From JAHJRJ01 sp037443685 (lineage in GTDB: Bacteria > Bacteroidota > Ignavibacteria > UBA10030 > BY39): a stretch of 64,000 bases of DNA. Both the position numbers and the translations under genes were made by a program. The stretch covers positions 17,748-81,747 of the forward strand of contig JBBINX010000003.1 of assembly GCA_037443685.1 (NCBI GenBank), read 5' to 3'. Below the pieces are notes generated by a model. That model searched no databases. It was given only the letters and a program-made list of their open reading frames with translations, and was not told the DNA's origin. This document shows positions 28,471-38,412 of this stretch, in pieces. The first letter of the stretch is position 1; each line of letters opens with the position of its first letter.

Positions 28471-29058
28471 TTATTTCAAAATTTCAGTAATACCAACCCG
28501 AATCATCATCACGGCAATCGCGGCCAAGAACAAAGAAGCAACCTTGGCAATAGCGCGCGAGCCGGCTTTTCCGAGCACTTTTAATACTCTGTCTGCATTC
28601 CTGAATACAATCCAGACGATCAATAAATTCAAGGCAACCGAAGTGATAGTCCAAACGTATCCGTATGAATCGACTATTATTAGAATCGTTGTAAGTGCTG
28701 CAGGTCCCATTATGAGTGGAATGCCAATAGGAACAACTCCGATAGTAGTTTCGGGATTTTTTCGTGCGGTGTCGCTAGAAAAGAGTAAGTCGTTAATCGA
28801 AAGGACAAGCAGTACGAGTCCGCCTGCTATGCGGAAATCGTTCTCGGTAATTCCTAAAAATGAAAAAAGTAATTTGCCGCTTCCAAGAAAAATTAAAGAG
28901 ATCGCAAGAGCTGTTAATGTTGCCTCGATGACTAATCGGTTGCGTCGTTTTTCGGTAATACCTTCAGTTAATCCGATAAAGAGAGGCAAAGTACCCAGAA
29001 CGTCCATCGCAACGAAAAGCGGGATAAATGCAAGAAGAAATGTTTCGAACGGTGACAT
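28471..29058 (-). CDS. MarC family integral membrane protein
   Basis: A 195-residue protein with six hydrophobic segments and the MarC (UPF0056) pattern: FIPLFVAMDVLGTLPLF near the start, FRIAGGLVLLVLSINDLLF near residue 85, and GVVPIGIPLIMGPAALTTIL near 115 (shortened). The family's function is not settled. It is followed by nothing obvious in the same direction and preceded by a small hypothetical gene three bases upstream. Confidence 0.85.
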   Translation of the reverse strand: MSPFETFLLAFIPLFVAMDVLGTLPLFIGLTEGITEKRRNRLVIEATLTALAISLIFLGSGKLLFSFLGITENDFRIAGGLVLLVLSINDLLFSSDTARKNPETTIGVVPIGIPLIMGPAALTTILIIVDSYGYVWTITSVALNLLIVWIVFRNADRVLKVLGKAGSRAIAKVASLFLAAIAVMMIRVGITEILK

Positions 29059-29061
29059 TTA

Positions 29062-29331
29062 TTAGGAATCAGCTTGAATGCCAAATTTCAAAAAAGCTTC
29101 ACGAATAATATTTACCGCTTCATCTTTTGGAATTAATAACCGAGCTTCGGATCGATCAACCGCATCGGTAAGCGTACATTCTTTTTTTTTGAGCCAAGTC
29201 CAAATATGATAACCAAGACGATTTGCGTCATTCGGTTCTACGGTCGGAACATCCTTCACAGAGTTATAAGCGATTTTCTCTAATGAATCAGCCGGAAATT
29301 CTTTTACTTTTGCGGGTGCTTTTGTTGTCAT
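29062..29331 (-). CDS. Small hypothetical protein
   Basis: An 89-residue soluble protein without signal peptide, membrane segment or cysteine pairs beyond one Cys. It has a GYHIWTWLKKKECTLTDAVDRSEAR helical core, shortened here to HIWTWLKKKE. I recognise no family. The stop is three bases before the MarC start, so the two genes are probably co-transcribed, and coding-like composition supports it as real. Confidence 0.6.
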   Translation of the reverse strand: MTTKAPAKVKEFPADSLEKIAYNSVKDVPTVEPNDANRLGYHIWTWLKKKECTLTDAVDRSEARLLIPKDEAVNIIREAFLKFGIQADS

Positions 29332-29395
29332 ATATTATCTTTAAACGTTGTTATCTGGTGATAATATACAAAATATTGGACGAATATAAAAAGTA

Positions 29396-32038
29396 TTACA
29401 AGCTATACCAATAAGTCACTTTTATCATAAAAATATTATCGGCATTCGCATCCATCAGGTTTGAAAAATCTCTTCCGAATTTCATACTTCCCGGTTCTTT
29501 GTTGTCTTCACGGTTTTGTGTCCACACAAAAAATAATGTTGAACCCGGCAGATACTCCCATCTTAATACTGCATTACCACGAAGTGATTTATAATTAAAT
29601 CCTTTCCGAATCGTGAAGGTTTCTAAATGACCGATACCATCGGGGTCAATCACATAATCTCCGTTCACATCTCTCACTACAGTTGAACCGTTCTCTCCGT
29701 AGTTATTAAATTCAAATGTATTTGGTCGTGAAAGCTCTTTAATATTGCGGTATTTTCCAACAGAAAAATACGGTTGTGCGTATAACTGTAAGCTTAAGGT
29801 TGGTGTAAACGTCCAGTTTAATCTTATCCTTGATGAAATGGTTATCCAATCTAACTTGCCGAATACATATCTTTTTCCGTAAGTTGCAATTGCATTTTCA
29901 TCCGTTATTTTACGGAGAAATTGAGCGAGCGAGTGGTTAAAGCTGTAATCGGGTGAGAAACTTATATTTATATAAGAGGTTGGGTTCCAAGTTATCCCTG
30001 TACCAAACTCAAAGCCCGAGCCGCCGAATTCATTCTTATTATATTCCGAGGAAAATTGAAAAATAAATTTACTGCGAGAATCAGTTTGTCCACTCAGTCC
30101 AATCTCGTAAGTTAAAGGCGATATCATTTTGGGACCACCGCGTGTGCGTTGAATGTCCGTAGAACGTGGTGCGTAGAATCCCCACCCATTAATTCCCCAA
30201 TAATTTAAAAATGTACAATTATACCCGAGGAAAAATAATTCCATTGTTTTATCTCCCCCGAAGTCATAGCTTCGTGCGATAGCAACAAAAATCGATTTAT
30301 ATCTTGAAAAATTATCCGGTTCATACCATTTATATCCAGCCATTATATGCCCGTTTAATTGGTCGGCTCTGTAAAGATATCCTAAATCGTTCACATCGAA
30401 GGAGGGTGAAATAAATCCGAAAGTGGAATTAAATATCCAGTTGCCTTTTTGTTTATTGAGAGCAAATCTGCCTGCTGAACCGGTAAGCGAAGTTGCATTA
30501 CTATCCAACGAAACATATTTTGCGTCGGGTCGTTGAAAGTAACGCTGCGGAGCTTTTTGAAGAGATAACATTCTATCTTTTGTTCCGGCTGCATGGCTAA
30601 ATCCAACCCATCCTGTTGTTACCCAGACCCTGTCATCGTCAAGGAAAAACCATCCATCGCTTGCGAAAGTATATTGTCTATGGTTTAATAATTCAGCTAA
30701 TTCTTTCCTTCGCAGGTCTCTCTCTACTGCAGTCAGTAAATAGCCGATTCCGTAATAACCGTCGTTGAATTCATACTGTGTCCTGCCAACTCCGTATAAT
30801 GCGAGTGGTTCAACTTCTTCTTTAGTTGACAACTTGTTATTTTCTACGTCAGCCATTTCTCTTTGAGTTACAGCGGCAAGAATTCCTAACGATTGCTCAC
30901 TATCGAGTTTTCCACTAATCTTAGCAGCTCCCAGAATTGTGGTATGATTAGGCGTATTATTAAATCCATCCAAATATCTCGTGGGCGCTTTGCCGATTCT
31001 TCGACTGTAAAAGAATTGTGGATTGCTCCAATTAAAACTTGAATTGCTGTTGGCGCCACCTCTTCCGAAATTAAAAATATTCGAGCCTTCAATGAAGAAA
31101 GGTCGCTTCTCACTGTAATAGGTTTCAAAAGCTGATAGGTTGACTTCAGCAGGGTCAACTTCAACCTGGCCAAAGTCGGGGTTGATAGTTGCATCTACAG
31201 TTAGGTTACTACCGATACCTATTTTTAAATCGGCACCAATATTTTTTAGATACTTTGTTCCATTGTTGAATGGGTCGTCTTTATCAAATTTATTTGTAAA
31301 TTCTCCGCCCGTTACAACATACGATGTAATTTCAAATCGTGAGGGGGGTGAAATATTTTTTATTCCTTTTAGGCAAGCGAAGCGAGAAACAAATCCGCTT
31401 TCATTCTTTGGCACCATCACATAAAAATCACTTTCATTGTTTCGTGCTATTTCCCTTAATACATTCACACCCCAAACGTATTCATCTTTTTTTGTAAATC
31501 TGAGTTGTGAATATGGTATCCTCATTTCTACACACCATCCCTGATCGTCGATAGTTACACCACGTTCCCACACTCCGTCCCATGTATCATCGTTCCAAGA
31601 ATCGTTATAAAAAGTTCCATCACCAATTGAACCGACCGGATTTACACCAAAGTAATAAGCTGTCCGTCTGTCGAGGTAGGAATCTATCGCAACGTAAAAC
31701 CAATCAGATTTTGGTGAATTATCTCTGCGAGCTAATAATCCAGTTATCGAATCGGGTGAAGAGTCATACATTCTGGCACCGACGTACAAAGCGTTATTGT
31801 CGTAAGCAATCCAAAATTCTGTTCGTTGCGAGGGTGCAGCTCCTTCATTTGGTTCTCGTTGTGTGAAATCAGCCGTAGGTTTTGTCTGGTAAAGTTCTTC
31901 TGACAATTTTCCATCGATAGTCAATGGTTTGTCCAAACTTACGGCGACAATAGTTTTCGCGTCGTCAATTATTTTTGTAAATACCACTAATTGGCAGCTC
32001 AGTAATAAAATAGTAATCGTTGAATATAAATTTCTCAT
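29396..32038 (-). CDS. DUF5916 outer-membrane protein with CBM9-like domain
   Basis: An 880-residue protein with a signal peptide (about 1-20). Residues about 30-230 match a family 9 carbohydrate-binding-like domain (LTIDGKLSEELY, VGARMYDSSP, VEMRIPYSQLRF). The remainder matches DUF5916: GADLKIGIGSNLTVDATINPDFGQVEVDPAEVNLSAFET (shortened; NPDFGQVE is the hallmark), YYSEKRPFFIEG and IFNFG, then a long beta-strand region ending in an aromatic strand (VTYWYSL). This is probably an outer-membrane beta barrel. DUF5916 proteins are common in Bacteroidota; their substrate is unknown. Confidence 0.85.
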   Translation of the reverse strand: MRNLYSTITILLLSCQLVVFTKIIDDAKTIVAVSLDKPLTIDGKLSEELYQTKPTADFTQREPNEGAAPSQRTEFWIAYDNNALYVGARMYDSSPDSITGLLARRDNSPKSDWFYVAIDSYLDRRTAYYFGVNPVGSIGDGTFYNDSWNDDTWDGVWERGVTIDDQGWCVEMRIPYSQLRFTKKDEYVWGVNVLREIARNNESDFYVMVPKNESGFVSRFACLKGIKNISPPSRFEITSYVVTGGEFTNKFDKDDPFNNGTKYLKNIGADLKIGIGSNLTVDATINPDFGQVEVDPAEVNLSAFETYYSEKRPFFIEGSNIFNFGRGGANSNSSFNWSNPQFFYSRRIGKAPTRYLDGFNNTPNHTTILGAAKISGKLDSEQSLGILAAVTQREMADVENNKLSTKEEVEPLALYGVGRTQYEFNDGYYGIGYLLTAVERDLRRKELAELLNHRQYTFASDGWFFLDDDRVWVTTGWVGFSHAAGTKDRMLSLQKAPQRYFQRPDAKYVSLDSNATSLTGSAGRFALNKQKGNWIFNSTFGFISPSFDVNDLGYLYRADQLNGHIMAGYKWYEPDNFSRYKSIFVAIARSYDFGGDKTMELFFLGYNCTFLNYWGINGWGFYAPRSTDIQRTRGGPKMISPLTYEIGLSGQTDSRSKFIFQFSSEYNKNEFGGSGFEFGTGITWNPTSYINISFSPDYSFNHSLAQFLRKITDENAIATYGKRYVFGKLDWITISSRIRLNWTFTPTLSLQLYAQPYFSVGKYRNIKELSRPNTFEFNNYGENGSTVVRDVNGDYVIDPDGIGHLETFTIRKGFNYKSLRGNAVLRWEYLPGSTLFFVWTQNREDNKEPGSMKFGRDFSNLMDANADNIFMIKVTYWYSL

Positions 32039-32443
32039 TAATCTCCAAATTTATTTTATAAGACTATATTTATTACGTAGTGCTCAGAAAAGAGTTACAG
32101 GAAAAAATGGTTGAGGAATGGAGTATCAATGAACGCTGGTATTAAAACACGCTTAACTAACGACCTCTAATTCGCTAGGGGTTTCAAGCGGCGCAACCTA
32201 AGTTGTTTGTGTAAAAACCTGGTAGAGGATAGAGCGAGCGCGAGGTATAAAATTTTCAATCCGAGACTTCTGAAAAATAGAAAATAGCACCCGCCTGTTT
32301 AACCAAACGCATGATGGCACAAGGCATGTACCCGTGTATTTCTGTCAAATCCAAGTTTATCTGTTCTGCCATCTGATAGACTATTAAATTATGTTTTCCT
32401 CTTAGATTTAATATTTCAGAAGTCTCAATATACAATCTAATTT
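32039..32443. other. Intergenic region with one doubtful small frame
   Basis: About 400 bases between the DUF5916 gene and ackA. The only candidate is a small minus-strand frame at 32256-32450. No tRNA, repeat or clear terminator is visible. Confidence 0.4.
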
Positions 32444-32450
32444 TTACCAC
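32256..32450 (-). CDS. Possible small protein after acetate kinase (doubtful)
   Basis: A 64-residue frame with a GTG start that overlaps the last codons of ackA by seven bases. GAGAAG stands directly before the GTG, which is too close for a good ribosome binding site. The product (MVKIRLYIETSEILNL and on) has no recognised domain. Position just behind ackA is the only support, so it may be a chance frame. Confidence 0.25.
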   Translation of the reverse strand: MVKIRLYIETSEILNLRGKHNLIVYQMAEQINLDLTEIHGYMPCAIMRLVKQAGAIFYFSEVSD

Positions 32451-33691
32451 CTTCTCGGCACGTTCTTAACGCATCTGACAGTGTCCCGAGCGATTAGCAT
32501 TTCTTCGTTTGTAGGTATAACATAAACTTTGACTTTTGAATCTTTCGTTGAAATCTCACCTTCTTTCCCCCCAACATGCTGTTTATTCAATTTATCGTCG
32601 AGAATAATTCCGAACCATTCAAGTCCACCGCAAATCCGTTGCCTGATTTCGGGACTGTTTTCGCCGATACCACCTGCAAAAGCAATTGCATCTGTGCCGC
32701 GCATTTCTGCAATGTAAGCACCTATATATTTACAAGCTCTGTTACAAAAAATATTTATCGCTAAATTTGCCCGTCTATCTTGATGCTCGTGCGCTTCAGC
32801 AAGTAAATCACGCATGTCATTTGTCAGACCGGATAGACCCAGTAAACCGGATTGTTTATTTAAAACCGTATCTATTTCATCCAAACTCATTCCTTCTTTA
32901 TGATGTAGGAATTCGATAATAGCGGGATCGATATCGCCACTGCGTGTTCCCATCACCAATCCATCTAATGGGGTAAGTCCCATCGATGTATCAATAGATT
33001 CACCCTTTTTAATGGCGCACGCAGAACAGCCGTTACCTAAGTGCAAAGTGATGAGGTTTACTTTTTCACGCTCTACACCCACCAACTGCCTATAGCGGTA
33101 TGCAATGTATCGGTGTGAAGTTCCGTGAAATCCATATTTACGGATTTTGTGCCGTCTGTACAATTGATAAGGTATTGCATAAAGATACGAGGTCTCCTGC
33201 ATTGTCGAATGAAATGCAGTGTCGAAAACCGCAACTTGAGGGATACCAGAACCGAGAAGGTCGCGTGCAGCGATTATCCCTTTCAAATTAGCAGGATTAT
33301 GTAATGGTGCGAGGTCGATACAATCCTCGATTCCCTCAATCACTTTGTCGTCGATGATAACTGACATTGTGAAATTCTCTGCTCCGTGTACAACTCGGTG
33401 TCCAACTGCGTGTATGTCGGCTAACGAATTTATACCATTGATTTTTGAGTCAGGTGAAATTATCCACCTTAAAATAAAATCTAATGCCGCCCGATGATCG
33501 CGGATTGGTTGTGCTTTTTTAATTTTGTGTTGTCCTTCGGTCTGTAGCGTAATCAGAGATTGACTACCAATACGTTCAAGAATACCGTTGGCGAGGCGTT
33601 TATCTTGGTTTTTTTCGATTAAGTCAATATCTGTACGAACAATTTGGAATTTTACTGAGGACGAACCACAGTTGATAACTAGTATGTTCAT
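32444..33691 (-). CDS. ackA: Acetate kinase
   Basis: A 415-residue acetate kinase, converting acetyl phosphate and ADP to acetate and ATP. The ASKHA phosphate-1 loop MNILVINCGSSSVKFQI begins the protein (NCGSSSVK at about 7-14). GHRVVHG, VFDTAFHST, YGFHGTSH, HLGNGCSACA and TPLDGLVMGTRSGDIDP are all present, with the catalytic Asp of FDTAFH and the Arg of GHRVVH. The length is close to the usual 400. No phosphotransacetylase gene lies in the window. Confidence 0.95.
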   Translation of the reverse strand: MNILVINCGSSSVKFQIVRTDIDLIEKNQDKRLANGILERIGSQSLITLQTEGQHKIKKAQPIRDHRAALDFILRWIISPDSKINGINSLADIHAVGHRVVHGAENFTMSVIIDDKVIEGIEDCIDLAPLHNPANLKGIIAARDLLGSGIPQVAVFDTAFHSTMQETSYLYAIPYQLYRRHKIRKYGFHGTSHRYIAYRYRQLVGVEREKVNLITLHLGNGCSACAIKKGESIDTSMGLTPLDGLVMGTRSGDIDPAIIEFLHHKEGMSLDEIDTVLNKQSGLLGLSGLTNDMRDLLAEAHEHQDRRANLAINIFCNRACKYIGAYIAEMRGTDAIAFAGGIGENSPEIRQRICGGLEWFGIILDDKLNKQHVGGKEGEISTKDSKVKVYVIPTNEEMLIARDTVRCVKNVPRRW

Positions 33692-33756
33692 TCTTTTCCC
33701 TACGGTTTATTTTCTTATATGTACTATGTAAAGATAAGAAAAAATTTGAAATAATG

Positions 33757-35175
33757 CTAAAACGGTCGGCTCATTCTAAAAAACACACTTACTGGAGTTT
33801 TTATGTCTGTTCGCCATGCAAAACCGAGACGGTATTTTCCATCGCGAGAACCAAACCCAAATCCTATATCGCTTTTAATGTTTTTGAATGAAAGATTATC
33901 GAAGCCGCTGTCCAACGAGAGGTTGTCCTGAACTTGATCGACAAAACCGGCATCTGTGAAGAAAATCAAATTTAAATTGTCTAATAATGAAAGCGGGAAG
34001 TCGATACCTTCGGCAAACATTTTTCCGCTCACTATGTATTCGATGTTAGCGAGCAATAACCGATTACCTCCGAATTGTTTATACATAAATGCAGGCAGAG
34101 TACTAATGCCTCCCAATTCATACCTGCGTTGTAATGGTAAGTTTCCTTCAGACGTTGCGGCTCGCAAGCGCAAATTAATATTGTCATATTGACTTATCGG
34201 TTGGTATCGGCGCAGGTCAATTACATAACGATTAAAATCATAGCCGCCTTTCAATGTCTTACCAGCAAATTCAACGCTCATAGATAAATTCCAACCGCAC
34301 GGCATATATTCACTCTTTGATAAATTGTGCAAGTCAAAAGTAAATAGTAAACTTCGGATTTCACCCGGATTAATCGCTGGATTTTCTCTGAATGATTTTT
34401 TAGTTCTGAACAAAGACCAGTTGACATTCACAGAAAGCGAATCGTAGTCATCGTTTAAGTAAGATAATTTGAATTGTATATCAGTTTTAGGTTTTTTGAG
34501 ATAATAACCGAGCCAGCTCGTGTATCCGTTGCGCCTGTAATAATCGTGGTAATCATATCTTGATAATAAGGCGCTAATTGTGTTTTCGAGATTACCGACC
34601 AACCAATTATCGCGTGTATCGGTTATGCTGTGACCTTCTACACCGAATTCGAAAAGACGATTGCCAAAACCAAATTGTTGGGCAGCTCCTATTTTAAATT
34701 GCCACCTATGTTCACCGAAACCGTAACCGAAAGAACCGAATAACGCAAACTTTCTGCTTTCGTCCCAATAAAATTTTTGCGGAGATTGAAGACCTAAAAA
34801 CAAACCTTCGACCCGGTTATATCGAAAAAGAAATTTGTCTTCTATATTTTGTTGTGTAATCGCAGCAGAATAATTTCGCACGATACCTTTATCGATCGGA
34901 AATGCGTACAAGCTCATTTTATTCGTTTTGTATCCAATTTCTTCATCGTTGTTTTCTTCTTCGACTTCACGAGTATCTTCTATTTCTTCTTCTTCGTCCT
35001 CGAAGATTGTTGTGCCAAGCTCTGTTTCGACTTGTTTAAAAACATCTTTTACAATGTTTTCGATCCTGTTTTTGAATTTTCTACTTCCTTTTTCGGTGGT
35101 AGAATCTTGGGCTTGTAAAAAATTGGTGCTGATGAAAAAGAATATCACTATCCATAACGTAATCTTCAAGTTCAT
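33757..35175 (-). CDS. BamA/TamA-like surface antigen barrel protein
   Basis: A protein of about 472 residues from the ATG at 35175, preceded by GGAG; the frame is open to 35241. A signal peptide (about 1-20, ending LQAQ) is followed by a very acidic tract rich in Glu (about residues 55-85). A long beta-strand domain follows and ends FRLGFAWRTDIKTPVSVFFRMSRPF, whose final Phe is typical of BamA-assembled barrels. Late segments resemble the bacterial surface antigen (D15) domain (RYELGGISTLPAF, GGNRLLLANIEY). No POTRA repeats are visible. The gene lies 23 bases after the four-repeat protein gene, and they are likely an operon. Confidence 0.7.
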   Translation of the reverse strand: MNLKITLWIVIFFFISTNFLQAQDSTTEKGSRKFKNRIENIVKDVFKQVETELGTTIFEDEEEEIEDTREVEEENNDEEIGYKTNKMSLYAFPIDKGIVRNYSAAITQQNIEDKFLFRYNRVEGLFLGLQSPQKFYWDESRKFALFGSFGYGFGEHRWQFKIGAAQQFGFGNRLFEFGVEGHSITDTRDNWLVGNLENTISALLSRYDYHDYYRRNGYTSWLGYYLKKPKTDIQFKLSYLNDDYDSLSVNVNWSLFRTKKSFRENPAINPGEIRSLLFTFDLHNLSKSEYMPCGWNLSMSVEFAGKTLKGGYDFNRYVIDLRRYQPISQYDNINLRLRAATSEGNLPLQRRYELGGISTLPAFMYKQFGGNRLLLANIEYIVSGKMFAEGIDFPLSLLDNLNLIFFTDAGFVDQVQDNLSLDSGFDNLSFKNIKSDIGFGFGSRDGKYRLGFAWRTDIKTPVSVFFRMSRPF

Positions 35176-35198
35176 ATTTATTTCTCCGAGATTAATTT

Positions 35199-37007
35199 TT
35201 ATTCTTTCGTTTCCGGTTCTTTGTATAAAGTTATTCCCCAATATTGTGCATCGTCAGGAGGGTCGTCGTTCCATTTGTTAAACGAATGTGAATCGTCCGA
35301 GATGTAACGTAGACGGTATTCACCCTTGTCCAACAGAATGGTAGTGTTTACCAACCTATTTTTTCGTCCACCACCTGCGTGAAAAGTCATGGAGTAGGTC
35401 ATTTCCCACACTACTTTACCCGTTGTTGCCTGTTCGATCCAACCGTAATCGAACATCTCACGTCGCATTCCTTCACCTATTGCGTATATTCTGATTCGAG
35501 TAGGTTCAGTTAATTTAAAAGTTTCCGACAAGTTTGCATTTTTCTTCACTTTTATAATTTGTGCAATAATGTTTTTATCTTTTTCTTCTATATACTTTTC
35601 TACACTACGTTTATCGAAATCACCGTTAACTGCATATACTGTAATCCCCCAATTTTCGGGATCATAAGGTGGAGATACATTCCAATCGTTGTAACTATGT
35701 GAATCATCCGATTGATAGAAAACAATGTAGCTACCTTTTTGTAGTGAAATCACTTCATCAATCATTCTATTTTTTGAACCGCCGCCTGCATGAACGGTCT
35801 CGTCCACGTTCATCTCCCATACTTTTTCACGTGTTTTAGCGTTGATGATCCATCCATAATCCGCCATTTGTCGTCGCGAACCATATCTTTCACCTATGGC
35901 ATAGATACGTATGTTAGCGTCTTTCTTTAATGTGAATCCATCATTTTTTGTTTCGTTATTTCCGACTTTTGTAATTGCAACAATAACATTCTCTTCTTCG
36001 GTTGATGAAAATAGTTTGAATAAATTTTTATCTTTTTCGTCGTGCCCGTAAAGTGATATTCCGTAATTTAACGGGTCGTATGGAGGTGCGGTATTCCAAT
36101 CAGCGTACGAATGCGAGTCGTCAGTGTAGTAGGAAAGGATATAATCGCCGGCATCAAAATTAATAGCTGCGTCGAATTTAATATTTTTATCGGCACCACC
36201 TGCTTTAGTAATATTTCCACGTTTCATTTCCCAGATGCGCCTATGAGTTTTCGCATTAACTATGTATCCGTAATCTGAAAGCTCTTCGTTTTTAACACCC
36301 TCACCTAAAGCATAGATATGTATAGCTAATGGTTTACTCAATGAGAATCCCTGTTTAATAAATTCATTCTCGCCTAAGTTTACAGCTCTGAATAAAATAT
36401 TTGAAAAGTCTTTTGGAGGATTGAACATTAAAACGTCAACATCTTGATCAACGTATAATTCGATTCCCCACTTTTTCGAGCGTTTATAAAAGTCCTCGTA
36501 GATGTCCTCACCGAACCAATCTTCGAGCCACTTGAGAAAGAAAAATTTTCTGCCTCCGATATCCACTATGTCCTCTCCTTTGCGATGGTCAATGTTTGTA
36601 GAGATGTGTGTCCACGTGGTGTGATATTCAAAGAAGCAAGCGGAAAAATAAACCTCATAACTTCCTTTCGGAAGTTTGATATAATCATCGAATTTGCGCT
36701 CGTCTCTACTAAGAGATGTATTGTTAGGCGCCATGAGCCAAACTTTCTCGCGTGTATCCGAGTTGATAATCCAGCCATATGCGAACATTCTGTCGCTGCT
36801 GTAAGTTTTTCCTTTGCCTGCGCCGGCTCCGAATGCTTTAATATGTATAGAAGTTTCGTTTGGAAGAATAAAGCCGCCTACCTTTAACTCCGACCGGCTG
36901 AAATCTTTAAGCTCAACAATTAGCTTTTCACCGGCGTTGGCATCGCGATTAGATAAGGATAGTGCCGTTGTTACGGTTATTAGAATGTAATATATAAATG
37001 GTCTCAT
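35199..37007 (-). CDS. Secreted protein with four tandem copies of an unknown domain
   Basis: A 602-residue protein with a signal peptide (about 1-25). The mature part holds four similar units of roughly 130-140 residues. Each carries an IRIYAIGEG-type strand, (D)YGWI, a WEM strand, HAGGG or KAGGADKN, then a D-DSHSY/F-x2-WN-x2-PP-(Y)DP-x2-WGI(T/S) signature; unit one is the most diverged (TWTHI in place of DSHSY). I do not recognise the domain. The repeats are rich in Gly, Asp and aromatics, as in beta-sandwich or carbohydrate- or metal-binding surface domains. The barrel protein gene follows 23 bases later. Confidence 0.8.
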   Translation of the reverse strand: MRPFIYYILITVTTALSLSNRDANAGEKLIVELKDFSRSELKVGGFILPNETSIHIKAFGAGAGKGKTYSSDRMFAYGWIINSDTREKVWLMAPNNTSLSRDERKFDDYIKLPKGSYEVYFSACFFEYHTTWTHISTNIDHRKGEDIVDIGGRKFFFLKWLEDWFGEDIYEDFYKRSKKWGIELYVDQDVDVLMFNPPKDFSNILFRAVNLGENEFIKQGFSLSKPLAIHIYALGEGVKNEELSDYGYIVNAKTHRRIWEMKRGNITKAGGADKNIKFDAAINFDAGDYILSYYTDDSHSYADWNTAPPYDPLNYGISLYGHDEKDKNLFKLFSSTEEENVIVAITKVGNNETKNDGFTLKKDANIRIYAIGERYGSRRQMADYGWIINAKTREKVWEMNVDETVHAGGGSKNRMIDEVISLQKGSYIVFYQSDDSHSYNDWNVSPPYDPENWGITVYAVNGDFDKRSVEKYIEEKDKNIIAQIIKVKKNANLSETFKLTEPTRIRIYAIGEGMRREMFDYGWIEQATTGKVVWEMTYSMTFHAGGGRKNRLVNTTILLDKGEYRLRYISDDSHSFNKWNDDPPDDAQYWGITLYKEPETKE

Positions 37008-37288
37008 AATTTTAAATTGATTGAATGATTCTATACTCTTTACGGTATAATTATGAATTTGGTTTCAGTAATAGAAAAAAACTTAAAAATCGGACAAGTT
37101 TTACTCGGATAGACTTTACGAATACAGTAATTAGTGAAATTAACCGATTAAGATTGTACTGAACCGCGTAAAAACACAGAATATGTCCATCGGTTACCTT
37201 TTTTATAGGGCAATGCGACGAAGCGAATGACTTTGATATAGTAATCACAAATGCATATATTTCATAAACAAAAGACCAAGGTTCCAAC

Positions 37289-38167
37289 ATGAAAACCATA
37301 ATCAAAGTGAGCATATTGGTGTTACTATTGACGATGCCTGCGCTTGCTCAACCACCTGAGAGTTTCTTCCCACACAATGTCGGAGACAGGTGGGATTATC
37401 AGGATCTTAACTCCGGTCAAATCTTCACGATCATACTCACGCGTGACTCTATCGGTGCGGATGGAAGCCATAATCTCTTTTACAATAATTCCTTAGATCC
37501 TGCCTACCGAATCGATACTTTGAGTAACGTATTCTGGGCTCCAGAACAACCGTACGGCAACTGGCTCCTCTACAAACTCACCGCCGATTCCGGTGAAGCG
37601 TGGTGTTACGATCCACCAGTACCCCCGTGTAACTGGGCTTATGTACATGGTGTGGATTCGACGGTTGTCTTCGGCCGAAGAACGGTGGTGAAGACTTTTT
37701 GCTACGACCCAGCCCCGCCAGGTGGCGGTGGATGGTGCTGGTTTGCGGAGCGTAGGCTCGCCAGCGGATTTGGACTTATTTACGAGTGGCGAATGCAGAA
37801 CAACATCATATACCTACGCGGTTGTATCATTGCTGGCGATACATTTGGAATAGTTACCTCAGTGGTGGATCAAATCGGCAATGAGATTCCTGCGAGTTTC
37901 TATCTCCATCCCAACTATCCTAACCCCTTCAACGTAGAGACAATTATAAATTATCAAATTCCAGTTGACAATTATGTAACACTAAAAGTTTACAATGTTC
38001 TTGGTCAAGAGGCTACTACACTCGTAGATGGTTATAAAGAAGCTGGTTATCATAGCGTTAGTTTTAACGCAGTTTCCACTAGAGGCGGATTTCCGAGTGG
38101 AATATATTTTTACAGGCTACAGGCTGGTAGTTTTACATCAAATAAAAAAATGTTACTTGCGAGATGA
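37289..38167 (+). CDS. Secreted protein with type IX secretion C-terminal sorting domain
   Basis: A 292-residue protein with a signal peptide (about 1-20, ending ALAQ) and a beta-rich cargo part (Cys pairs in a PPVPPC and PPGGGGWC stretch). A C-terminal T9SS type A domain of about 90 residues closes it: PNYPNPFNVETIINYQIP, LKVYNVLGQE, AGYHSVSFNA and SGIYFYRL, ending KKMLLAR. That domain directs export through the type IX system and is removed or attached at the surface. The cargo function is unknown. The coding sequence is visibly richer in G+C than most neighbours. Confidence 0.85.
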   Translation: MKTIIKVSILVLLLTMPALAQPPESFFPHNVGDRWDYQDLNSGQIFTIILTRDSIGADGSHNLFYNNSLDPAYRIDTLSNVFWAPEQPYGNWLLYKLTADSGEAWCYDPPVPPCNWAYVHGVDSTVVFGRRTVVKTFCYDPAPPGGGGWCWFAERRLASGFGLIYEWRMQNNIIYLRGCIIAGDTFGIVTSVVDQIGNEIPASFYLHPNYPNPFNVETIINYQIPVDNYVTLKVYNVLGQEATTLVDGYKEAGYHSVSFNAVSTRGGFPSGIYFYRLQAGSFTSNKKMLLAR

Positions 38168-38191
38168 GAAGTAGATAAATATAAGAGATAT

Positions 38192-38219
38192 AAAGCCCCG
38201 GGTTTGCTCGGGGCTTTTC
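38192..38219 (+). terminator. Rho-independent terminator after the T9SS cargo gene
   Basis: A 9-bp stem AAAGCCCCG/CGGGGCTTT with an 8-base loop, ending in TTTTCT, lies 25 bases past the stop of the T9SS cargo gene. Confidence 0.75.
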
Positions 38220-38392
38220 TATGTTAATCGTCTCATACCTAAATTGCCCGAGAAACTAAGACTTTAGTCCAAATCCATCATCAAATGTGCTAAACCCGGA
38301 TTGTTCATTAGGAATAATTTCTAATGACCGTTATTAGAAACAAAAGCAACTAACTCATTATCTATCAATAAATATGTAAGAAAACCAAAACA

Positions 38393-38412
38393 AAAAAACT
38401 GTTGAAACAGTT
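38393..38412 (-). terminator. Terminator-like hairpin for the minus-strand envelope operon
   Basis: A 7-bp stem AACTGTT/AACAGTT with a two-base loop is followed on the minus strand by six or more T. It lies about 180 bases after the stop at 38592. The stem is A+T-rich, so efficiency is uncertain. Confidence 0.45.

Noticed and set aside
28544..29065. A 173-codon plus-strand frame opposite the MarC gene
   Set aside because: The minus-strand MarC family match accounts for this stretch. The plus frame has no start signal or domain.
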